64,000 nucleotides of DNA from Rhizophagus clarus (Eukaryota; Glomeromycota; Glomeromycetes; Glomerales; Glomeraceae), in the NCBI GenBank assembly GCA_015698045.1, contig BLAL01000020.1, forward strand, positions 496,001-560,000, in the 5' to 3' direction. The notes beneath the pieces are model-generated. The model was given only the letters and a program-made list of their open reading frames with translations. It was not told the DNA's origin and did no database searches. Positions 11,915-22,998 of the stretch are shown here, one piece after another. The position numbers and the translations under genes are program-made. How positions within the stretch are numbered: position 1 is the stretch's first letter; each line of letters begins with the position of its first letter.

Positions 11915-14900
11915 AAAACGGGATGATATGAGTATTGTTTTCGTGGAAAAACATTATTATTAGTATTATGTTTTTTAATATGCATCAAACAAGTTTTCTT
12001 AAATAAACAATTTGTGCACATATGTAATAAAGAAAATTCTAAATATATAACTACAATGTTTTTTTCAAATTTAGTTAATTGAAATTCAAAATAATAAAGT
12101 TGGCCAATCATATTTAAGTATTTTTCGGCATTAAAATTATCCTTTAATAAGTTGAAGTTACATCAATTGTCGATCGAGTATTTTTCGAACCGATTTATGT
12201 ACTGTATGCTTGTGAAGTCGACATCGATCGACTCCTTTGAAAGTACGCAATCGGAAAAAAAAAAATAATAATTCGACTTTACTAAAAAAAAGTAGAAAAT
12301 TGAAAAATTGGGATAAAAATAAGAAAATGAGATAAATTAAAAGTTAATAACATCATTGAGACAGAGAAAAAGAAAAAAGAAAACGCATTCGTAATATTGT
12401 GCCGCGACTTTCTACTTTCAATTATTTCGATTATTTTTATAAATATTTACAATTGTTTACATAACTTAATCGCGGGGGTGACATACCGGCTAAATTATGA
12501 GTATTTTCATTGGTAAATGAGATTTTTCAATGAAGTCGATTTTGTCGAATATCATAGTAAATCGGTAAATCAATGAAATTTTTGTAACGAAGTACTAAAA
12601 AAATTTAACAATTAGAGAAAAGTAAAAATAAAAAAAAAAATAGCCCCAAGAATCTAAGAATTATTACAATAACAAACTTAAAAACAATTTACTTTATATA
12701 ATTATTACTTTAATAAATATATAATAAATATATAAAACAATATAAAACTGTATTGTTCATGTATTTTCATGGAGTGAGTCGATTTTCAAATAAGATTCTT
12801 TGTTTTTATTTTTTCTTTAACGTAAACCTAAATTCCCATCCAACTCCTTTTGTAGAATATAATAGTTATATAATTGTGTTACAAATATTTTTTTGATCTT
12901 CATCACTAATTTATTAGTGCGACTTAAAAATTGAAACATTACGTCTTAGTCACATTACCAATTCGTCAGGTTTGAAATCGTTTTTTCGAGGTATTAATTA
13001 TCATAAAATATGACATACAGTATATAGCGAATATTTTTATACAATAATATGACAAAGAAAAAAAAATAATATTAATAATTTTTGTTTTTAATTTGCTTAC
13101 TCGATTTTAAATTATGAAGATTTTTTTATTCGGCGCTCATTCATCATTAGCAATTGATTATTTATTTATCTTTAATCTCTTCATAAATAAATAAATAAAC
13201 AAATAAATTTATTTTTTCCTTGTTAAACAAATAATAGATTTATGTTCATAACTTCTTTGTCTTTTGATTTCTAATTTTTCAATATTAATATTCAACAATT
13301 AATTTAAGTGGTGCAGTCAAATTGATTCTTTTCCATTTTTTGATTTATAAAATTACGCCGATGAAGCCATTGAATTTATAAATAGGAAACTGATTGTTTT
13401 CTTTTCGTTAAGGAGGTTATCGATAAGTGTTTCAAACTTTAAAATTAATAATATTTTTTAATATTTTTGGTATTCCATTTCTTAGATTATAGCGTTATCT
13501 TTCACGATCTAATATTAGAACCGGGATTAAATTAACCGATCTCAATTGCGCTCTAAACCGAATATCAATATCATTAAAAATTTTTTCATAGACCGCGGAA
13601 AATTGTTATCCAATTTTTATCAATGATTACTATTTTAGTGGTTACGAAATCTTGTGATGCAACAAATGAACCATTTCGATACGTATCATAGACTCAACTC
13701 ATTATTTCTTTTTTCCTTAAAAAAGAATAAAATAGCAATTTATGACGTCTTTTCTTGATATTATAGTTACGATGAACATGATATTTTAAGAAACTTGAAT
13801 CCTATTTAGGATAGGATTAATAGGGAAATAAACGAAATAAGCATAATAAGAATATACTAAAAAAATATAATTGACGGAATTACGTCAATTTCCATAATTA
13901 ATTTAATAAAAGAAAAATATTATTTAATATTTCATGTTCTGACGTGTTTAGTTTTAACCTTCATATTTTATTCAAAAATAAATAAATACGATTCCGAAAA
14001 TAGGTAGTTTTTACATTTTATATAACAACTACCGACTATACAAGAAATTAATATTCATGTATTAGAGTTTACATTATGATCTAAATATGTTTTAAAATTA
14101 TGAGTTCAGCACTAGCCTAAAGAAGAATAATATGCACGCAAATATTTATTACTTATTAGATATCTGGTTTCGATATCGCGGCAATTCCTTGTTAATCCTT
14201 ATAAAAACAATCATCATGATGTTCATTCTCAAACAAATCTGATACACTTTTCGTTAACAATTGTTAACTTTTATTATTTTAATTTGCACAGAGTCAAATC
14301 TAGAAGAACGGACAAAATGCATGGAAAGATTATCTAATGAAGATGATAGAATTTGACTTATACTTATACTTCACAAATTTCGTTTATTATAATTAATAAT
14401 ACAATAATTAAATTTTTTTTTTCATTTTCATCGATTATCTTGTTTAAATAATTATATACTGTATATATATATATTTTTTAATTAATATGTAAATTGCAAT
14501 TAAATTTCTATTTAAATTTTTATGCGTATATGATCTTACGATACATTTCTCTTTATTTTCAAAGAATATTTTGAATAAAAATAAAATCAGACTTTATAAT
14601 TATGATCGCACCTAACCATTTATTGCAAATGTATGCTTGTAATTGATTACTTCTTGAGCGATCGACGTAAAGAATTATTTTAATCTTTGATTCTACTTGC
14701 GGTAGATGTTAAACGAATGCAATATTTTTTGTAAATGCCATGAACGAGGAATCTCGCACGGTTTCTGATTTCTGAAACAGATAATCGATATAGACACGAA
14801 AATTTCATAAATCGATTAATTACTATAAATTGAAACATTAATCGGTTTATTACGATATTTTAAAATTCTTTATCGATAATCCAACTTTTTCATTTACATA

Positions 14901-15340
14901 ATTGCACAAGCAACAATTAATTTATTACAGTCTTTTTTTTTAACTAGAACTCAACGAGAGCGTGAATATTTTTATTACCTTAGGGGTCGGAGCTGGCATT
15001 TACCTTCGGATTTAAATCCGGTTTGAATTATAAATCGAAAGTACCATCCGGATGAAACAAAGGTGGCTAAACACCCAGCTTTAATAAGCTGAATGAACCG
15101 AATATGTATATGATAAATGAATCAACTCTCGTATTGATTATCATTAAGTAGGGAAAACAATACGGTTAGTTTTATTTGTAACAGAGGAATAAGTCTCCTG
15201 CATTTTCTTTCTGACAAACAAACATTCACATAAGGAGAACAACGTCTGTTTGTATTAATTAAATTAGTTGATACGATCAACAAAATCTTCCTAACTTTTT
15301 AGGTTAAACTTCAACTTTTATTAATTTAGAAATTTTGGTA
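11911..15340. other. AT-rich intergenic DNA
   Basis: No gene is recognised in this 3.4-kb stretch, only low-complexity A/T with AAAT and AT runs (about 13185-13210, 14460-14475). A small TCCGG cluster lies at about 14985-15055 (TTCGGATTTAAATCCGG, CCATCCGGATG), about 300 bp upstream of the first F-box gene. Confidence 0.4.
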
Positions 15341-15353
15341 CCACCTTAAACGC

Positions 15354-15360
15354 TATAAAA
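15354..15360 (+). promoter_or_regulatory. TATA box of F-box gene 1
   Basis: TATAAAA lies 72 bp upstream of the ATG, followed by TACGTCA (a bZIP-type site) and a long pyrimidine stretch that runs to the start codon. Position and sequence fit a fungal core promoter. The assignment is by pattern only. Confidence 0.6.
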
Positions 15361-15431
15361 AGTCAATCTGTACGTCAGCGCAATCTTCATTCTCTCTTTC
15401 TTTTCCAATTTTTTTTTTTTTTTTCCCAATC

Positions 15432-16949
15432 ATGTCTTTATCAAAATTACCCGTTGAATGTTTAAATAAAATACTCAATTTTCTTGATAAAGAAAATTTA
15501 TACAAATGCCTACTTGTTAATAGATATTATTGTAGAATTACCGTTCCCTTGATTTGGAGAGACCCTTTTGTTAAACACGTTTCGATTTCTATTAGTTGTT
15601 CGTTAATTAGTACATTAATCGCATGCCTTGAAGGAGATGATATTTTATCATTAATTCCTTCTACTCTCAGTTTTTATACCAAACCTACTTTATTTGATTA
15701 TGGTGCATTTATTAGAAAAATTAATCATGATTGTTTTGCAGAACACGTCAAAACCTTGCTCGAATTTTCAGGTGGAAACAGTAATCCGAATATCAGAGTT
15801 CAAAAGTTTATCGATGCTATATACCAAATGATTATTCAAAAAAGTTCAATCTTGCAAGAATTTGAAGTAAATATAACTCATAGAAGTTGTGTTAACTTAC
15901 CAAGAGCTTCCACTTTTACGAATTATGAACCCGGATTTAAAAATTTAAAGTCTTTGACTATATTTAATTTAGATTTAATTATTGATGAAGCAAGACTTCA
16001 GAATACCACCGAATTCTTAAATATTATTTCTCAAAATTGTAATTGTATTGATAATTTTGAATTATGGATCAAATCTTTTAACAGTGCGTTTGCAAATCAA
16101 TATTTAGATATTATCAAAACACAACCTCTAAAGAAATTATTAATCTATCTCGATAATCCTGGAAATGTTCCCTTTAATTTAGGATTAGAACATCGGTCAG
16201 AAACCTTAAAAGAACTAACACTTGACAGTATTGATTTTCAACAATTTGATTTGTCATTTATATCAAAATTAGAATGTTTAGAAAATCTCGAATTTTTATA
16301 TTGTAAAGGATTTAGTCATTGTAAAGATTTATCTAGAACAAAACTACGACTCAAGGAATTTAAATTGTGGTATTGTAGTACCGGAATGTTCATGGGAGAA
16401 ATTATTAAATATTTTTGTAGTGCATCATTATTAAAGTTAACTTTGAGTAATGTTAATCCGAGAGCGGCCAGAGCAGTAAAAGAAATTTGCCCAAATATTA
16501 ATTTTTTGTGCATACGATTCCATTCAAGAATATTTACCGATTCGATAATTCCACTTATCTGTGAATTATCATCATTAAGAGTCTTAAACGTCGGATCTAA
16601 CTTTGGAATTGATATGAGTCCATTAGTTAAAAATTTGGCCGATCATTTGGTATTTGTTGAATATTTGTATTTTGATTTTAATGTTGATTTACAAAGCTTT
16701 ATATATTTTACCAATAATTGTAAAGCTGTATTGAAAAAGTGGATTATAACCTTAGATAATAGTTCTTCAAGTAAAGAGTATTTATTATATGTAAATAAAT
16801 TTCAAAAGGTTCATAATTCTTTAAAAGCATTTGGAATTAAGAAGTATGGATACAGTTTGATGAATGAAGAAACAGAAGTTATTGACATATTGAAGGATCA
16901 GGGAATTGATCTCATTGCGTCTGATGAGATGGATTTTTTATTTCATTAA
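15432..16949 (+). CDS. F-box/LRR-like protein, 505 aa
   Basis: A single-exon gene. The N-terminal F-box covers about residues 4-50: LPVECLNKILNFL, then LVNRYYCRITVPLIWRDP, the usual pattern in this fungal family. The remaining 450 residues show degenerate leucine-rich repeats, for example LKSLTIFNLDL, LKELTLDSIDF, LRLKEFKLWYCS and LLKLTLSNVNP. By family knowledge the F-box binds Skp1 and the LRR part recruits substrates for the SCF ubiquitin ligase; the substrate cannot be predicted. No transmembrane segment or signal peptide is seen. The start is the first ATG after a TATA box and poly-pyrimidine leader. The length is normal for the family and no frame damage is visible. It stands alone, with no neighbouring gene within 5 kb. 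It is related to, but clearly diverged from, the two other F-box genes of the window. Confidence 0.9.
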   Translation: MSLSKLPVECLNKILNFLDKENLYKCLLVNRYYCRITVPLIWRDPFVKHVSISISCSLISTLIACLEGDDILSLIPSTLSFYTKPTLFDYGAFIRKINHDCFAEHVKTLLEFSGGNSNPNIRVQKFIDAIYQMIIQKSSILQEFEVNITHRSCVNLPRASTFTNYEPGFKNLKSLTIFNLDLIIDEARLQNTTEFLNIISQNCNCIDNFELWIKSFNSAFANQYLDIIKTQPLKKLLIYLDNPGNVPFNLGLEHRSETLKELTLDSIDFQQFDLSFISKLECLENLEFLYCKGFSHCKDLSRTKLRLKEFKLWYCSTGMFMGEIIKYFCSASLLKLTLSNVNPRAARAVKEICPNINFLCIRFHSRIFTDSIIPLICELSSLRVLNVGSNFGIDMSPLVKNLADHLVFVEYLYFDFNVDLQSFIYFTNNCKAVLKKWIITLDNSSSSKEYLLYVNKFQKVHNSLKAFGIKKYGYSLMNEETEVIDILKDQGIDLIASDEMDFLFH

Positions 16950-17690
16950 ATTTTTGCTTTTCTTTTTTATGAAATGTTCTTTCTTTTTTATCAGTATAAG
17001 TTCTTGCTATGATAAATATTTTTTTTTTTCAACGTTTTTCAACATATATTCTTATCTAGTAGTATGATAAATGTATTTTAGAACATTTTAAATATATTTT
17101 TCAACGTATATTCTTAACTTTTATATTTCGAACATTTACTTTCTTTTTTTTTGTTTATTTATATATATAATCTATTATGATAAATATGTTATCCTTTACT
17201 TTCATATTATAATAAATATGATGTTATTCGTTCATTATTTTATAATAAATGTGTTTTTTTTTCTTATTTAACAATCATTATAAACCTGTTTATCAACTCC
17301 TTTTCAATTTTTAAAATTCTCTAGCTTAAAGTGCTAGAGTGATACCATATTGGTGTTAAGATTGTTTTTTGCAACATCGTATTCATCGTATTGGTGGCCC
17401 ATATATCTAAATGATAATCAACTTTTTCAAGGTTGGTAATTAAAGAACTGACACATTAATAATTATACAAAGACTCGCTTTTTATCATAAAAATTGCATA
17501 GTAAGTTTATTTTAATCAAAATAAGACTAAATATATATATGCAAACTGAATACATTAAAAACCATACTATAACAATATTAAAAACTATCCTACTTCTATC
17601 TTTCAAAAGCAACCGGTGAAATAATAGTTTTTTTAACAAGCATTTATCTAAACAAAAATATAAATTGAAAAAAATGTGTTTTACAATGAT
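16950..17690. other. 3' flank of F-box gene 1
   Basis: T-rich sequence with repeated CTTTCTTTTTT-like phrases and ATGATAAAT(A/G)T(G/A)TT motifs (near 17010, 17065, 17180, 17215). No second gene is seen. A candidate polyadenylation hexamer AATAAA lies at about 17212, but it is far from the stop. Confidence 0.35.
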
Positions 17691-17699
17691 AAATTGTCT

Positions 17700-18270
17700 A
17701 TATGATAATGTTCTAGTTTTTCTTTCACAAATTTACAATTGATTGAAGATATATCAAAAGTATTCGAATAAACGAAACTGCATTCATGGATTACTATAAT
17801 TTTGTTACGTATTTCTTACGTCTGTAGACCATCTAATATTTTGTTATAATTCATTTTGGCATAGTGATCTACATTTTGCTGTTTTTTTCTTAATGTTGTA
17901 TTTGGAAGAACTTATTCTTCTGGGAGTTAATAACTATACAATATCAGTTTCTTCTAGATTTAATATTGGAATGGATTTCTGATCCTGTGTTTTAGTACAT
18001 ATTTTGCGAACAATTTCTGCTAGTTGAGGATAAATTAAAGTAAGATCTTTAATTCCTATCTGTTCTTCGAAACCCATGCAGTACAGTATTTTAATATGCT
18101 AGAATTAAGTTCTAATTTAATAGATGTTTATAATCATATCAAATAATAGATGTTCAAAGTGACAATAAGTTTAAATCGGGATTGTGGCCAATAATTTTCA
18201 AACCATGTTTTGGAGAAATGTTTTTGGAACCATTATCTTGTTGAAAGACAATAGTATAATTGTATTATAT
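17700..18270 (-). pseudogene. Tc1/mariner transposase fossil
   Basis: On the minus strand at about 18150-18260 the frame reads VFQQDNGSKN...HNPDLN. This matches the two hallmarks around the last catalytic residues of Tc1/mariner transposases: QQDN.PKHTS (second Asp) and SPDLNPIE (before the final Glu). Stops and gaps interrupt it. Further along the minus strand (about 17930-18080) a frame with FEEQIGIKDLTLIYPQLAEIV is coding-like but unassigned. The element is inactive. It is separate from the better-preserved Tc1 element at 55370-56818. Confidence 0.5.
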
Positions 18271-18579
18271 ATAATACTAGCTTACTTTTTCAAAAACATT
18301 CCTGCCATCTGATTTATATATTATAAGCTATTTGAACTCATATGCAGATAAATCTTCTGATATTAGTGTGTGATTTGGTAGGTTATCACTTTGCATCTAA
18401 TACATTTCAATATAAGGCCCTTTCACTGTATTATTTTTAAGTGGCTGAGATAGTAACTGCATTACATTTCCCTGTTGTAATTAACTATAAAACCTTTTAT
18501 TTATTACAGCCTGTTACGAGTCGTATCCTTTCAAGTACAGCATGAATCTTGGACTTTTTCAATAGGTAAATAAATCATG

Positions 18580-20600
18580 GCTTATGATCCAGAGAATGAT
18601 CACATTTTTTAATAATTTCTTCTACTTTATACTTTTCTGGTAAAGTCTCTTGCATCAGCAATTACTGTACACCATTTTTCTTATCTTATCTGATGCAATT
18701 ATAGTTGGAATGGTTTTCCTGTTCTGTATTCTCTAGGATGATCTATTTTTTCAGTATCTCCTGAAAATTATTTCACATCAGGATGAGCATCTTTTGCTAA
18801 ACTGAAGCTTCTATCTTTATGACGTTTTGTAGTGGTTTTAATACCAAGTATAAAGATTGTATGTTAAATTGACAGTTATAATAACTAAGTTTGATAGTAT
18901 TTTAATATGTATTATGTATTACTATATTGTTACCTTTCTAATTTATTGTTACCTTTCTAATTTAAACCTCATCTTCAACTGTGAATTTTATTTTTTGAAA
19001 TGCAAATGTGATGTGATAAACTGTGCTAGTTCAAGAGTCCTTTGTGTATGAGTCTCCTTCTACCGTTCTTCCATCACTTCTCTGTAATTTAAAGAACTTA
19101 TGATGTTGAGCCTTACTTGGACGTCTCAAAAAAATTGTTATTAGTATTTTGAGTTTGTTTTTTAAAACTAGCTTTGTCTTTATGCTACTTGATTCTTATA
19201 ATAGTTAACTGAATAACGTTTTCTTTAATAGCCAAATATAATTGTAAATAATAACATGCCATAATATTCTTGTAAAGTAATGGCATTTATATCCATATAG
19301 AGAATAATCATATTTTTCCCTTTTACCATATACTTTACTACATCAGCTGTTTAACAACATTAGTGACTTTATGTCAATATTTCTTATCCTATCTTACTTC
19401 TTCTGATTCAGTTATAGTTAGGATGGTTTCTCTGCATAATATTATGATTTGTCTTCATTAAGTAATAAGTTTATTGGGATGTTCTATGTTTCCATGTTGA
19501 AAAATCCACTTATCTTCTGAGAATTCTACATCAAGCTTAGATCAGGCATGTTAAACTGATAGTTGTGATAAACAATGGAACTACGGACTATAAAGCTTGA
19601 CAGTGTCTTAACATGTATTAGTGTATACTATATTGCTACTTTTCTAATTTAGATCTCATCTTCAATTTGATTTTATTTTTTGAAGTGTAAAAAATTATTA
19701 TTAATGTTCGTTTTATACATCCGGATTGGGTTTAGTTTTTAAAAGTACCAATTATATTTTGTACCGCTTAATTTTTATAGTTAATTGAAAACTTTTCTTT
19801 AGCGTAAATGTATTTAGCCCATTTGTTGATTATGATTAATGACTGTTGTATCTGATGCTATGTTTTTGTCAAGGTCTTTATCCTGAAAATATATTTATAT
19901 AATTTCAAAGATGCTCAATCAGATGGGGTTCGGGAGATTAAGGTAGTAAACAGAGTAATTAAATGTTATTAACTGCTACATATAAGTAGTAGGTAAATAG
20001 CAGTATATGCTATATACAAAATAACTTTTTTAATTGCAAATTAATAGCTTTGTTGAAAATCTTTGAAGTATATTCATCTATAAAATAATCATATTTTTAA
20101 TAATTCCTTCTACTTTACGCTTTTCTATTAAAGTTTCTTACATAAGCAGTTATAACAACGTAAATGACTTAATGCCTGCCATTTTTCTAATCTTATCCTA
20201 CTTCTTTTGATGCAATTACAGTTCCCTGGCTTGTATTCTCTGCAATACTCATTGAGTAACACTAGATGCATCAAGGACTTACGATGATACAAAATTTTAT
20301 TCAATTAAGAAATAAGTAAATTTAACGAAATAGGTAATATTTACTTCGTTATATATTCTATATATAAAAAAATCTCATGATGATATAACCAAATAATAGT
20401 ATGATTGGTCTTAATAAGGCAAAATGTTTTTGAAGATGATCGATATTTTTAGGTCGAGAAATCAACATATCTTTTGAGAATCCCACATCAGACTGAGTAT
20501 CTTTTGCCACAGTTTCTTTGAGATGTTTGTTATGGTGATTTCAATACCAAGAATAAAGAAGATTAAATAATAACTAACAGGTGTGATAAAGAGTGAAACT
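18580..20600. repeat. three diverged tandem repeats of about 750 bp
   Basis: Three blocks (about 18580-19300, 19310-20080 and 20090-20600) share the same succession of phrases. Each begins with AATAATTtCTTCTACTTTA.(C/G)CTTTTCT-like sequence. Then come a (T/C)ATTTTTCTTATCTTATC.(T/A)CTTCTGATGCAATTA-like segment, an ATTCTCT(A/G) segment, and a (T/G)GATAAA...ACTACGGACTA...TGTATTA segment followed by CTATATTG(T/C)TAC(T/C)TTTCTAATTTA. Read on the minus strand, the first part gives broken frames that could be the N-terminal region of a mariner-type transposase, next to the fossil at 17700-18270. No open frame survives. Confidence 0.5.
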
Positions 20601-20609
20601 ACGGACTAC

Positions 20610-22560
20610 ATTATTTCATAGAGATTAAAAAAAAAAAGAATCATGTGCTTTGGATTTCTCATTTAGCAAATGGAATGAAAGAAATGGCTTAGATTGATAA
20701 AATGGAGTATGTTGAATTTGTTAAATTAAAAATTGTACAATAATGTTTCGTAAACATAATTTGAACTTAGTTTTTTAAATTGCCGTAATATAATCCTTTA
20801 ATTATGAGATTTCACTATCCCATGGTAACTGATGGTAGTTAAAGTCAATAACTCTGAATATTCTTCCATTTTATGTAGAAATATTAATAGTTTGTTCTAA
20901 TTATTCGTTGAAACTAGCTATCCATATTACGTTTTCTTAGAGGCTAATAAATATTCTAATGAGTCCGTATATCATTTACTAATTAATCATTAAAATTTTG
21001 AAATTTATCTGTATTTGTAAGTGAAACCTCTATAATCGTGAATTCATCAGATTTCTATTTTACCCTCAGATAAATTCATGTAATAACAGTTGAGTGTCAC
21101 TTGTACGATCTCCTCAAAATCTTTGATAGAAGCCATTTTGATATTTAAAGTAAATGAAGTTTCATTATCTTTATCAGTCAATTCACTATATGTTAAAGGA
21201 TAACTCTATTTTTAAGCATTATTTAATTTTATAATTAAAATAGGGGTTTCGTTTCTTTAGGTAAAATTATTACGTAAAGTTAATTTTCATAAATAATTAA
21301 CTGAATGATTAGAAATAATGTGAAAATCAAGCAGAAAAAAAATCCGCAACCCTTTATAAAAACAATCGATCTATGCCTCAAACGGCTAATGCAAGTAATA
21401 ATCAGCTCGCATAAATCTAGTCCAACTAGCACTATATGTAATTGTTCTTTAAACTAAAAGATGTGCCTTAGGAGGGTGAATATTCCTTCAGAAGATGACA
21501 ATTTCCCAATATTTGACCTACTTATGAAAGAATAATTTTATTTATTGAAAAAATTCCATCATGTTGTGAAATAATAATGATAATAAGCAGTATACTAGAA
21601 AGAGGGATGGGTAAAACAAAGACTTTATATAATGGTAAAACATGGCAGAAGATTTATATAGTTATAAAACGTGGCAGAGCAAAGGGAAGATACGTTGCGG
21701 TGTGGCGCATTTTTATCAACAAAAATTTGGGCTGTACAGAAAGAAATTGGGCTTTTACCGGAAGTGTAACAAACATTGAAACATAGCAATAATTATTTCA
21801 TTTATTAATCATCAGTTCAGAGCGAAAATTAATCTGTACATATGATCACGTGTGCACTTTATGTTACATATAAATGATATAAATATTTGCCACGCTTTTG
21901 AATTTCTTTTAAGCTTAAATTTATATATTATCGTTTTTATTTTTGATTTGCAAAAAATCTTTTTTCCCAAATAATTAAAAAATTGAAGTACGTTTTTTTG
22001 TAACATTAATAAAGATTTTGTAGTGGTGAAAACAAATATATTTTTCGTTTGTTAAATATTAAACTTACGTAATATTAATCTATAGTTATTATTACTAAAT
22101 GTTAAAACATCATTGGATACACTAATTAGTATTTAAAAAATTTGATTGGAAAAAAAATCAAGTTCTTTAATCAATGAAAATTTATTTTATTCAAATTTAA
22201 TCTTTTTTTTTTTGGAAAAAAAAAAATTAACATAATTTCAATAAAGTTAGCCATCTTTTAATAACTAAATAGATGCTTCTTGACTTCCTGACCGCTAGTT
22301 TTACTATTGCATAGTGCTTATATCTTGACCATCTTTACTTTGATAATAAATAAGTTCAAATTTTTATTCTGGTATCCTTGCATCAGCATTATTTTTCAGC
22401 AAATAGATGGTATGTCTTAATCTAATGATAATTGACCAAAAATAATAATTCCATCACGATGAGGTAATACTAGGGAAACGGAAACCGTTAAAGTCATCGA
22501 TAAAAAAATAAAAAAAAAAGCGATATACTATACATAATCAAAAGAGAAAAAGCAGGTATT
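20610..22560. other. AT-rich intergenic DNA
   Basis: No gene is recognised. Short frames at 21577-21786 (+) and 21812-22006 (-) have no domain. Poly-A/T runs are frequent (22200-22230, 22500-22520). Confidence 0.35.
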
Positions 22561-22564
22561 TAGA

Positions 22565-22788
22565 CGAGGTGACGAAGTGACGTCAGCGGATGGAAGGAAG
22601 GAAAAATCGTGGGTTAACACAAAATCGTGCTCTACAATAAAAAGTCCTTCGCTACACTCCGGAAAATTAGTGCTTCGATCCGGCCATCCTATCATCCGGA
22701 TTACACAAAAAAAAATTCCGGATCTACGCCCAGGTCGGATTATCCGAATGAGAGTCGGATTTACACATAAAAATTTTCTGACGCACTC
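22565..22788. repeat. TCCGGAT-rich cluster at the LINE insertion site
   Basis: Contains CGATCCGGCCATCC, ATCATCCGGATTACAC, TTCCGGATCTACGCCC, GTCGGATTATCCG and GAGTCGGATTTACAC. A 78-codon frame crosses it but also runs into the LINE target site and has no domain. The LINE inserted at the 3' border of this cluster. Confidence 0.5.
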
Positions 22789-22806
22789 CAATAATTATTA
22801 TCGAAA
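22789..22806 (+). repeat. LINE target-site duplication, left copy
   Basis: CAATAATTATTATCGAAA, repeated exactly at 31583-31600 directly after the AAAT-type tail of the element. The 18-bp length is typical of target-primed reverse transcription. Confidence 0.9.
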
Positions 22807-22998
22807 CTAGCCAGAAACTTTTTCTCGCCGATCCTTAGACCAAAATTCACTAAAGAAAAGAAAGTGCCTAAACACATAGTTATCATTAAGTATACCACTT
22901 TTTTTATTACATTTTTGGATTCCCGAGATCAAGTTACATATTAAAATAAGCTACTTCAAAAACAACACAAACGAAATATTTTTTTTTATTTCAACAAC
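22807..22998 (+). promoter_or_regulatory. LINE 5' untranslated region / presumed internal promoter
   Basis: 192 bp between the left target-site duplication and the ORF1 start. It begins CTAGCCAGAAAC and ends in an A/T-rich stretch with a T-run before AACAACATG. LINEs usually carry an internal promoter here. I see no diagnostic promoter motif, so the regulatory role is inferred. Confidence 0.5.

Noticed and set aside
22577..22810. 78-codon plus-strand frame as a small gene
   Set aside because: It runs across the LINE target-site duplication into the LINE 5' leader, so its 3' part was created by the insertion. No domain is seen.
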